This document shows positions 9,252-17,612 of a DNA stretch of 64,000 nucleotides, piece after piece; the stretch's first letter is position 1, and every line of letters begins with the position of its first letter. This DNA is from CAVTLG01 sp963735495. GTDB taxonomy: Bacteria; Chloroflexota; Ktedonobacteria; Ktedonobacterales; Ktedonobacteraceae. The position numbers and the translations under genes were made by a program. Under the pieces are notes generated by a model. That model searched no databases, was not told the origin of the DNA, and was given only the letters and a program-made list of their open reading frames with translations. Location: NCBI GenBank assembly GCA_963735495.1, contig CAVTLG010000002.1, positions 1,612,001 through 1,676,000 of the forward strand. The letters are read 5' to 3'.

Positions 9252-9640
9252 TTATTGAAGAAATTGGACATGCAAAATATAGATTTCGCAACGATACCAT
9301 GTTATAATCTCATTGGGGTTAGGGAAGATGCAATTGCCACTTTTCACTACTTGTTCGAACCATCGTCTCCATTGCTCTTCACTCATCCCGTCAATTATAG
9401 TTGCTTGTACTGTGCGGTGAATAGAGAGCGTATGCGTTGCGGGGTCGTGCTGTATCAGCGAGTAAAAGCGGAGCGTTTGCACCGCCTCGTCTAACGTGAC
9501 GGGATCGTGTGCCAGTCTTTGCAATCTGCGGGCAAGTTCGCTGGCTCCTTCTAAAAAGAAGGCTTCGGGTATGTGGTCGGAGTAGAGGTGGGCACAGCAG
9601 CGTTCTCTACGGGGCTTGCAAAAAGTCTGTGTAGAAGAGG
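9252..9640 (-). pseudogene. Remnant of an NB-ARC/TPR protein
   Basis: The translated minus strand reads ...CAHLYSDHIPEAFFLEGA at about 9550-9615 and continues to LRFYSLIQHD and LSIHRTVQATI. This is the winged-helix end of the NB-ARC ATPase region of the large TPR proteins common in Ktedonobacteria. The ATPase core (Walker A/B) is missing upstream and the TPR array is missing downstream, where the frame drifts into unrelated sequence and stops. It is therefore a short fragment of a once larger gene, about 130 codons long, with no start signal. Confidence 0.55.
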
Positions 9641-9774
9641 CAACAGGTAAAAACGCATAGGACCGAGCAAAGCGGCCCTATGCGAGCTTGCGCTACTTAT
9701 AGTGGATTGACCGCGAGGGATGACCCTACGCGAGCAGGGATAGCATCCAGGCCATCGCGAGCCGTACCAGGCTG

Positions 9775-10425
9775 TCAGATATCCGTGTCAGGGACTGTCC
9801 CTCCTTTGAGTAGATGCATGAGCGGGCGTAAAAAGGCTGTTTCATTGAGGTGAACAACGCTCACAAAGTCAGGGCTGATGTTGAACTCGTGGACGGATGC
9901 GTTTGCGTGGCGGAAGTGCCTGCGCTTTTTGATATCAATATCGAGCAGATGACAGGTCAGAATACCAATCAAGCCTCCATGGGCTACCCAGACGACACTG
10001 CCGTCTGGGTAGCGTGTATACCAACGTTCCAATGCCTGCTTGATCCGCTGCTGGACCTCTAGCAGCGTTTCGCCGCCATCTGGTGCGTGATGGAGAGCAT
10101 CATCGCGCCAGCGCTTGAGCAGCTCTGGCTCGGTGACTGCGACTTCCGCCATGGTTTTCCCTTCCCAGTTTCCCAGGGACATCTCGCGTATAGCGGGATC
10201 TTCTTCCACAAGGAGGTCATGGTGGGCTGCAATAGCCATGGCGGTCTTGCGGGCACGTTGCAAATCGGAGGATACAACGACATCCACCTGCTCTGTGGCC
10301 AGAAATGTGCCTACCAGTGTGGCCTGCCGCTCACCTAACGAGCTAAGAGGTACGTCGGATTGACCAGTAAGGCGGTCTTCCAGGTTATACAGTGTCTCGC
10401 CATGACGTACGACGATTAGCCGCAT
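9775..10425 (-). CDS. Histidine phosphatase, probable sugar-phosphoglycerate phosphatase
   Basis: 216 residues. The phosphoglycerate-mutase-like motif RHGE at 7-10 (phospho-His8), Arg57 in SSDLQRAR, an acidic residue in REMSLGNWEG, and the second His149 in VAHGG are all present. The start overlaps the end of the upstream mannosyl-3-phosphoglycerate synthase gene by 10 bases, so the two are translated together. From that context it probably removes the phosphate from mannosyl- (or glucosyl-) 3-phosphoglycerate. The usual enzyme for this in MpgS operons is a HAD phosphatase, whereas mycobacterial GpgP is a histidine phosphatase. The function is inferred from position. Confidence 0.75.
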   Translation of the reverse strand: MRLIVVRHGETLYNLEDRLTGQSDVPLSSLGERQATLVGTFLATEQVDVVVSSDLQRARKTAMAIAAHHDLLVEEDPAIREMSLGNWEGKTMAEVAVTEPELLKRWRDDALHHAPDGGETLLEVQQRIKQALERWYTRYPDGSVVWVAHGGLIGILTCHLLDIDIKKRRHFRHANASVHEFNISPDFVSVVHLNETAFLRPLMHLLKGGTVPDTDI

Positions 10426-11543
10426 ATCGCCTCCGGGTCAGCCGAGAAGACGGGTATTGGCTGTACGAGCCGATACTGGTTTGCCGAAATGCCAGTCCTT
10501 TCGTCTTGTAACAGTTCTCGCAACGCTGGATAAACGAGCGGAACGTGGGGTTCTAGATCCAGTTCCCTGTAGATCTGCTGCAACTGTTGTATGGTACGCT
10601 GTGGCAGTTGATCTCTAAAGTGGTAGAAGCAGCCCAGACTGTCTGCAATCATTTTTTTGATGTGTCCTTCGTCACCTTTAGCATGAAAATGCGGACTCTG
10701 CGCCTGGTACTGCTGAAGCAATATCTGTTCTGGTCTGGCTTGTAATTTTGCGTTATGCGCATTGCAAAGCAGATCCAGAAACTGGAAGGTCTCTACTGAA
10801 TATCCAGAGGTGAAATGCAAGCTTTGGGCGCTCTGCATCGTAAAGCCCTGCTCACCTGCATTTGACGAAATGATGATCTGGTCATGGATACCAAACCACT
10901 CGCCAATCAACTCTGTGAGCAGCGGCGAGATGGTGCGCGTGCAGCGTCCCATGACCTTTGGAGCTATTGGGTCGTCGAAAGCTGGCTTGGAGGGCCAGCA
11001 GATGCGGATATTGTGGAGTTGTTGGATCTCTTCTCCACATAATGCGGTATTGGCCTTTTGCTGCATAAACAAGCGCCCCATTGCGAGTGTGTATTCTAGC
11101 AGTGCGCTGGGTAAAAAGTTGTCTGCGTCATAGAAGACAATCCACTCTGGATAGCGGAGCAAGGAGGCAATCAATGTGCCGATATACATCCCCTCGCCTT
11201 TGCCGTTGATTACTTTTCCATCGGTACCCAGTATAGCGTTCACGTCATGGTCGGCGAAGAAGCATGCGACTGTTTCGTCCTTTTGGTGAATGAGGTAAAC
11301 CTGGCGTTCGGTGCCTACACGCTCAGCCAGATTTCGTGACAGATCCTCTTTCTCGTTCTCGGGGCAATTCGTAATAATCAGGATGGGACTGTTGATCGGT
11401 AGGTACCAGACCACGCCAAGTAGGGTTTCGATACTTTCGCTCTTGTGCGAGATAACAAACGCAGTACGAGCCAGGAAATAGTTCAAGTCGTAGAGGCCAT
11501 TTGCCTCTAGAATGTGGGAGAAGCGTACGGTGTCAATATTCAC
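10416..11543 (-). CDS. mpgS: Mannosyl-3-phosphoglycerate synthase (GT55)
   Basis: 375 residues, close to the family length. It would transfer mannose from GDP-mannose to 3-phosphoglycerate, the first step in making mannosylglycerate, a compatible solute against salt or heat stress. Signatures: GKGEGMY at 114-120, metal-binding Asp-Ala-Asp at 139-141 in FYDADNFLPSALLEY, and a C-terminal His-rich segment (HFHAKGDEGHI). The family is distinctive, so confusion with glucosyl-3-phosphoglycerate synthase is unlikely, though the sugar donor cannot be proved from sequence. It forms a two-gene operon with the overlapping phosphatase gene downstream. Confidence 0.9.
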   Translation of the reverse strand: MNIDTVRFSHILEANGLYDLNYFLARTAFVISHKSESIETLLGVVWYLPINSPILIITNCPENEKEDLSRNLAERVGTERQVYLIHQKDETVACFFADHDVNAILGTDGKVINGKGEGMYIGTLIASLLRYPEWIVFYDADNFLPSALLEYTLAMGRLFMQQKANTALCGEEIQQLHNIRICWPSKPAFDDPIAPKVMGRCTRTISPLLTELIGEWFGIHDQIIISSNAGEQGFTMQSAQSLHFTSGYSVETFQFLDLLCNAHNAKLQARPEQILLQQYQAQSPHFHAKGDEGHIKKMIADSLGCFYHFRDQLPQRTIQQLQQIYRELDLEPHVPLVYPALRELLQDERTGISANQYRLVQPIPVFSADPEAICG

Positions 11544-12082
11544 GCTGGCGTCCTTTACGCAACTAGTACAAACGATTTAGCACGAGTTTTAGCTATAATG
11601 AGCAGGAAAACGCCGTATGCGTTGCACTCATTATCGCATGACATGCTAAATTTAAGGGGAGCAAGAAAAACGGGTATGCAGCGCTGTAAATCAACGTGTC
11701 TACGATGACTTCTATTGATGCTTCTGGATAAGAATGAGCAGTTGAGTAAGCTTTGGAAGATGCACTACACGCAAATTTACCCTTTTAGTCCACCTGTCTC
11801 TTCGGGGCTAACTCTTTGTTTAGCTACATCATAAGTATAGCGAAATTATGCCATTATGTCAACAAAATAGGGAAAATAAGCGACGCATACTACTTTTTAC
11901 CTATACCTACCGAGGTAGGATCAATATCAGTCAGAGATGATTTCTTATCCGAACAGACGGTCTATGCTCTTCTATAATTAATCATGTTGTGCTTGCTTTC
12001 TCAGCCCAAGAAAAAACGCAGAGCAGCACGATATTTAAATTAATTATTACAGAAAAAAACAAGCTCAAATGTGGGAGATAGA
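11544..12082. other. Intergenic region, nothing recognised
   Basis: 539 bases upstream of mpgS. The 64-codon frame at 11,514-11,708 has no supporting signal. No repeat or structured RNA is evident. Confidence 0.4.
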
Positions 12083-12111
12083 AAAAGCGCTGGATCACAT
12101 CCAGCGCTTTT
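12083..12111. terminator. Bidirectional hairpin terminator
   Basis: AAAAGCGCTGGAT and its exact complement ATCCAGCGCTTTT are separated by CAC. The A and T tracts let it work in either direction; it would end leftward transcription from the LLM oxidoreductase gene. Confidence 0.75.
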
Positions 12112-12159
12112 GTTCTGTTATCTGTCGATACCGACGAGGTCTCTATCCTTGCGGGGAAA

Positions 12160-12300
12160 CATCGGGAAACGGGGTAGGGGCATGTCTCATAGGCGCGAAC
12201 GTAAAAACCGCTGAGTATCATCGGCAACCGGGTAGGGGCGTGTCCTTGCGACCGCCCCCGGGGCGCACGCGAGGTGACGCCCCTACCCGGTTTCCTGTAT
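12160..12300. repeat. GC-rich palindromic extragenic repeat
   Basis: The right half is a strong inverted repeat: ACCGGGTAGGGGCGT (about 12,218-12,232) against ACGCCCCTACCCGG (about 12,277-12,291), enclosing a palindromic CCCCCGGGG core. The left part repeats a degraded GGGGTAGGGGCATGTC. It is a different family from the 448-627 and 5117-5315 repeats. It follows the 3' end of the oxidoreductase gene. Confidence 0.65.
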
Positions 12301-12308
12301 GGCTGGCT

Positions 12309-13256
12309 TTAGGCGATGAGTTCTTTGGCGAAGAACCGTATCGTGTCAAGATTAGTAGGATCAGGGAAACGCAGTATCAGTTCTTGCACACCTGCTTCTT
12401 CGTATGCCTGCAAGCGCTGACGGATCGTGTCAGGACTGCCAATGAGCGCGTCTTTTAAGCGATCCCCGAAGCGACTTCTGAGTTCATCAGGGATGCCAGC
12501 AAGAGCCAGCTCGTCGGTTTCTCCAATGGCACAAATAGCTGTCGATGTGCGATGAATACTTTCGTAATCGCGTCCGACGCTCTCACAATGTTGCTTGATG
12601 ACAGCGAATTTGTGCTTAATCGTAGCAAGATCTCCGCCTACATTGCAGGCGTCACCATATTGTGCGACGAGTTTGAGCGTGACTTTCTCGCCACCTCCGC
12701 CGATCAATACGGGGATATGCGGTTTTTGCACTCCTTTGGGCTGATTGATTGCGCCTCGTACCTGGTAATATTTGCCTTCAAAGACCGCTTCTTCCTGCGT
12801 CCACATGGCCAGAATGACCTGAAGAGCTTCGCGTAGATAGCGCAGACGCTCAGGTGCATCGGGATAGTCATAGCCGTAGGCGCGGTACTCGTGCTCGTAC
12901 CAGCCTGAGCCGATGCCGAAATTGAGTCGCCCATGGCTCAATACATCAACCGTGCTCGCCATTTTGGCAAGCAGCGCAGGATTGCGATAGCCATTGCAGG
13001 AAACCATCTGACCGATGCGCACACGCTTCGTATCGCGCGCCAGGGCTGCCGTACTGGTCCAGCACTCGAAGGTCACTTCCTGGGAGGGTTGTGGAATCGT
13101 GTGGAAGTGATCGACGAGCCAGACCGAATTATAGCCGGTCTCGTCAGCGGTCTGTGCTACACGGGTCATGGTTTCGTAAGCTTCAACGGGGTCTTTGATG
13201 CCTGTCAGATCCATTGTCCAGCCCTGAGGAAGGGACAAACCGTATTGCATAGGCAT
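12309..13256 (-). CDS. LLM-class F420-dependent oxidoreductase
   Basis: 315 residues counted from the ATG at 13,256, which has AGAGGT 8 bases upstream; the frame extends to a TTG two codons earlier. It has the TIM-barrel luciferase-like pattern: WLVDHFHT near the N-terminus, RIGQMVSCNGYRNPALLAKM in the middle, then LNFGIGSGWYEHEYRAYG, a glycine-rich cofactor region typical of F420-using members. The last third contains LIGGGGEK and GSPDTIRQRL. It would move hydride between F420H2 (or FMNH2) and an unknown substrate. No neighbour indicates a pathway. Confidence 0.85.
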   Translation of the reverse strand: MPMQYGLSLPQGWTMDLTGIKDPVEAYETMTRVAQTADETGYNSVWLVDHFHTIPQPSQEVTFECWTSTAALARDTKRVRIGQMVSCNGYRNPALLAKMASTVDVLSHGRLNFGIGSGWYEHEYRAYGYDYPDAPERLRYLREALQVILAMWTQEEAVFEGKYYQVRGAINQPKGVQKPHIPVLIGGGGEKVTLKLVAQYGDACNVGGDLATIKHKFAVIKQHCESVGRDYESIHRTSTAICAIGETDELALAGIPDELRSRFGDRLKDALIGSPDTIRQRLQAYEEAGVQELILRFPDPTNLDTIRFFAKELIA

Positions 13257-13416
13257 GCACAAATACCTCTTTCTGGTGGAAATACCTCTGTCTATGGGCA
13301 GGGGAATAAGAGACGTTTAGCCCGCTTGGCGAAAATCTCTGCCAGCTTTGCGGCTGTGGTCGCTGTGACAGGTTTTTATCGCCGTGCCGGTGCCTCTATT
13401 ATAGCACGAAATTCTT

Positions 13417-13929
13417 CTATGATACCTGTTCCAACTCAGCGGACGTTGGTTGATCAATGGCTTGCTCGTGCTGACGCATGCGATAGCGCAGATAGTCATC
13501 CAGGATACCTTGCGCGTGCTTGTCAAGACGTGCGCGTAGCTCTGGCTCATATAGCCAGCGGGGACGGCCCTCGATGTTGTTACGCAGTTGACCACCAACC
13601 ACGCGTGCCTGGTAGACAAAGCTCATGTTACTCATACTGGTCCACCTGGCGCTGGTGCACGCATAAAAACCTATCAGATCGCCTGTCTGTAGATCGAGGC
13701 CAGTCTCTTCTTTACCTTCGCGTATAGCTGCCTGTATGGGATTTTCGTGCTAGGTCATAAAACCACCCGGAAAAACAATGCGTCCACGCGGTAGCTCAAC
13801 AACCAGGTAACGGTTATCTTCCTCAACGATAACTGCCGCGCTGCTAAGGGGTGGCAATTTACCACCAAGCAGCGTGTTCAAGATATTAAAGAAAATACTT
13901 ACACATATCTTTAACAGATCGTACAGCAT
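13417..13929 (-). pseudogene. Nudix hydrolase gene with an in-frame TAG inside the Nudix box
   Basis: Reading from the ATG at 13,929 gives a 170-residue Nudix protein broken by a single TAG at 13,752-13,750. The box reads G-F-M-T-stop-H-E, then seven residues, then REGKEETG. Counting the stop as one residue gives exactly the Gx5Ex7REx2EExG consensus, so the stop replaced one residue (TGG or CAG would each need one base change). The flanking frame is otherwise clean, with a C-terminal domain ending TSAELEQVS. Either it is a very recent pseudogene, the stop is read through, or the base is wrong. A 9-bp inverted repeat lies upstream. Confidence 0.75.
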
Positions 13930-13965
13930 AAGCGTAACCTCGGCATTCTTTCACGTACCTCTACT

Positions 13966-14014
13966 TGCATTCAGTGTACATTCAGCAATGCGTACACTCA
14001 GTATGCTGAATGCA
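13966..14014. promoter_or_regulatory. Nested inverted repeats upstream of the Nudix gene
   Basis: TGCATTCAG (13,966-13,974) pairs with CTGAATGCA (14,006-14,014), and CATTCAGCA (13,979-13,987) pairs with TGCTGAATG (14,004-14,012). The overlapping arms suggest an operator with alternative half-sites. A separate hairpin AACCTACCTCT/AGAGGTAGGTT lies at 14,096-14,123 without a T tract. The rest of 14,015-14,432 shows no gene. Confidence 0.45.
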
Positions 14015-14432
14015 AAGGAACTTCAATTAAATCTACGTACAGTGGTGCGACGAGGTTTTGCTTTAGTGTGCGTCGCCGGGTCTCTCAAATTGAAAAACCT
14101 ACCTCTATTTTCAGAGGTAGGTTAACTTTGCATGCGGTCAGTTTTTTCTGTGACCTGCTTAAACGAACGCGGTTGAGCTAACTCTCTTGCTCCGAACGGG
14201 AGCTCCCGAGACGGCTCAAGAAAGCTCCAGTGATGATTTCTGATATTTCAATGAACTATTGTATCCATGAAGAATATAGCATAGGTAAGAGAAGCAGGAC
14301 ACGGGTCATTTGACCCATTTTCTTAAATGCGCTTGCGATACAGCCCGCCCATGCCTCCCTATCTTTTGGCATAACCTGTGGCAACTGACCTTGTCTATAT
14401 GGACGGAATTACGTCGCAAAGGACGCAAAAAA

Positions 14433-14465
14433 GAGCCATTGCGCACCTGGAAAACGCAATGGCTC
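14433..14465 (-). terminator. Rho-independent terminator of valS
   Basis: GAGCCATTGCG and CGCAATGGCTC form an 11-bp perfect stem with an 11-base loop. On the minus strand it is followed by six T residues (A run at 14,427-14,432), just after the tRNA-arm end of valS. Confidence 0.8.
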
Positions 14466-14469
14466 ATGT

Positions 14470-17227
14470 TTTGGCTAATGGCTATTTGATCGTCGCGAGT
14501 TTCAGCTCGTCGTGCCTGGAGCTTGCTACTGCGCTCTTCCTGGACGGCTAGCTTCTCGCGTTCTTTCTCGACCACCTCGGGTTTGGCTCTGCTCACAAAG
14601 TTCTCGTTGTTCAGCTTGCTTTGCAGGCGCGTGATCTCCTGCTGTGCCTGGACAAGTTCTTTGTCGAGTCGCTCAAGCTCTTTGCTGATATCGAGCAGAC
14701 CAGCCAGTGGCAGGTAGATCTCGACGCCATCAGCCAGCAGAGCTCATCGCCTGCTCGGGTTTTTGCTCTAGCATGCGATGAAATTGTGGTCGTTCCGTGC
14801 GCGCCAGGAACTCGATGAGCGGTGCCTGTTGCTCAAACATCGTCAGGTTATCGCCCACTGCCATAATTACTGGAATACGTCGGCATTGGTTCCACGTTTG
14901 CCTGATTACGTGCATCGCGAATGCGTGTAATCACCTCCTGCAGCAGACCAAATTGCTGCTCTGCCTCGTTGTCAACAAAGCGCTCGTTGTACTGCGGCCA
15001 GGGCGCAATGATCAGCGCTGAAGCGGGCCAGCGCTCCTGTCGCGGCTCACTGGTGCGGTAAAGATGCTGCCAGACCTCCTCGGTGACAAAAGGCATGAAG
15101 GGATGCAGCAGGCGCATACTTTGATCCAGGATGGCGCGCAGGATGCCCGCCGTGGCTTGCTGAGCCTGCTCGTCGCCCTGGAGCTGCACCTTGGCAATCT
15201 CGACATACCAGTCACAGTAGTCGGACCAGAAGAACTCGTTGATCTGGCGACCAGCTTCGCCGAACTGGAAGTCTTCGATCAACTGCGTCACGGATTGGGT
15301 GAGCCGCTCGAAGCGCTGAATGATCCAGCGATCAGCCAGTGTGCGCGGCTGGAGTTCCTCGATAGTCGGGACCCCATCAGCGATCTCAGCCGTCGTCATC
15401 AACACGAAACGTGAAGCATTCCAGATCTTGTTCGCAAAATTGCGATTACCGATGATGCGCTCCTCCACCAGCCTGGAGTCGTTGCCTGGCGTACTACTGG
15501 TAGCCAGCGTGAAGCGTAGCGCATCGGTGCCGTACTTATCCATGACCACCAGCGGGTCCATCGCGTTATTTTTGGACTTACTCATCTTCTCACCCTTCGC
15601 GTCGCGCACCAGGCCATGCAGGTAGATCGTTGAGAATGGAATGACCCCCATAAAATGGTGCCAGCCATGACCATACGTGCAACCCAGAAGAAGATGATAT
15701 CATAGCCCGTCTCCATCACGGAGGTGGGATAGTAGCGTAACACGTCAGACGTCACCTCAGGCCAGCCAAGCGTGCTAAAAGGCCACAGCCAGGAGCTGAA
15801 CCAGGTATCCAGCACATCCTCATCCTGGTGCAGTTGCGTGCTGTCGCAATGTGGACACGTGGTCACATCCTCGCGGCTCACCGTCATTGTGCCACAGTTG
15901 TCGCAATACCAGACGGGGATGCGATGGCCCCACCATAACTGGCGCGAGATACACCAGTCGTGGATATTCTCTAACCAGTCGGTGTATGTTTTATTAAAGC
16001 GCTCAGGCACAATCTTGATCTGACCGTACTTGACAGCAGCCAGTGCAGGTGTTGCCAGTGGTGTCATCTTGACGAACCACTGCTTCGAGATCAACGGTTC
16101 GATAGGTGTATCACTGCGTTCGCAGGTACCCAGCGGCACCTGGTAATCTTCAATCTTGACGATCAGGCCCAGCTTTTCCAGATCCTCCACCAGGTTCTTG
16201 CGTGCCTCATAGCGATCCTGTCCAGCGTAGGGACCGGCATCAGCCGTCATTTTCGCGTCAAAGCCGATCACCTGAATCTGCGGCAGGTGATGACGTTGAC
16301 CGATCTCGAAGTCCGTCGGATCATGGAAGGGTGTCACTTTGACTGCACCAGTGCCAAAAGCGGCCTCAACCGCGTCGTCGGCGATGATCGGTATCTCGCG
16401 ACCAACCACCGGCACGATAGCCAGACGTCCGACAAGATCTTTGTAGCGTGTATCCTGTGGATTGACGGCGATAGCAGTATCACCCAGGATGGTCTCGGGA
16501 CGTGTTGTCGCCACGCTGATGTACTCGGTCCTGCTGCTCTGTGTCTGTCCCTTCAAGGGGCTTGAGTGGGTAGCGCACATAGGTCAGTTTGCCGGGCGTA
16601 TCCATGTGATTGACCTCCAGATCGGAGATGGCGCTCATGCAGAAAGGACACCAGTTGATGATGCGCTCACCACGATAGATTAAGCCTTCTTCATACAGGC
16701 GCACAAAGACCTCGCGCACCGCCTTCGACGAGACCGTCATCCAGTGTAAAACGTTCCCGGGACCAGTCGCAAGAAGCGCCGATACGGCGATGCTGGTTCT
16801 GGATGCGCGATTTATACTCATCCACCCACTGCCAGACGCGCTCGATGAAAGTTTCACGACCGATTTGGTGGCGATCTGTGCCTTCTTTGATCAGCAAACG
16901 CTCCACCACGGTCTGCGTGGCGATGCCTGCATGATCTTCACCAGGCACCCACAGGGTCTCGTCACCTTGCATACGATGGTAGCGAATCATGATATCTTCT
17001 ACGGTTGCGGTGATAACGTGACCCAGATGCAGCGCTCCCGTCACATTGGGCGGAGGCATGCTAATCACAAACGGCTTGCGCGCGGGATTGGGACGCGGCT
17101 TAAAGTAACCGCCCTCTTCCCAAAAGCGATACCATTTGGTTTCAACGGCCTGTGGCTCGTAGGCTTTCGGTAATGATGCCATAGATGCTGGCGTCTCTTG
17201 TTGTTTCTCTTGTTCGATCATATCCAC
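14470..17227 (-). pseudogene. valS: Valyl-tRNA synthetase, frameshifted in at least five places
   Basis: Translated in pieces, the region gives a complete class I ValRS of about 900 residues. It has NVTGALHLGHV (HIGH motif) near residue 45, the editing-domain segment TTRPETILGDTA, two zinc-knuckle CxxC pairs, the KMSKS loop, the anticodon-binding domain (FPFM-type HPFMPFVTEEVW) and the C-terminal coiled-coil arm. Frame changes occur near 16,722 (an extra G in GAAGGCGG), near 16,530, near 15,653 (a base missing before FMG), near 14,883 (an extra C in ATGCCGACG) and near 14,735. The rest of the frame is well kept, so the decay is recent. A working valS must exist elsewhere unless these are sequence errors. 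Confidence 0.85.
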
Positions 17228-17248
17228 TCCTGTCCCGCGCCACTACGC

Positions 17249-17560
17249 GAATGTGCGCTTGCCCATAAAAAAAGCCCTTCCCGTCAAGGACGAGAAAGGA
17301 CGCAACTCGTGGTACCACCTTGTTTCAATCAATCCAGGCAAGCCAAAAAATCACTGCGATGAGCGGATTGATCCTCTTCAGTACGGTAACGGGTACTCCC
17401 GTGGAAATTCCTCTGCTTGCGCTAGAGTTTCCAGGCTCCCAGGCGACCTTCAGCGCGCTTATTCCGGGGAAGACTTGCAGTCGGTGATCTTCCTTCTCTG
17501 ACGGGGCTACGCACCTACTCTTCCTGATCTTCGTCAGTATGAGTTTATATTGACATCAGT
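17249..17560 (-). promoter_or_regulatory. T-box leader of valS
   Basis: Minus-strand leader with the T-box core AAGGTGGTACCACGAG (17,304-17,323 region). It is followed by the terminator stem GTCCTTTCTCGTC-CTT-GACGGGAAGGGC and seven T (17,267-17,301). T-box RNAs bind uncharged tRNA, which pairs with the GGTACC-type bulge and favours the antiterminator. A GTC triplet in GAAGGTCGCC upstream could be the valine specifier, but the stem I fold was not computed. The leader looks intact although the gene it controls is broken. Confidence 0.85.
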
Positions 17561-17612
17561 ATAGACAATATGCATAAGAAAGTCAAGCTCAGCACTTCAA
17601 TATTTCAATCCT

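Noticed and set aside
14470..17227. Programmed frameshifting in valS
   Set aside because: Five shifts in a housekeeping enzyme with no slippery sites seen are better explained by decay or sequence error.
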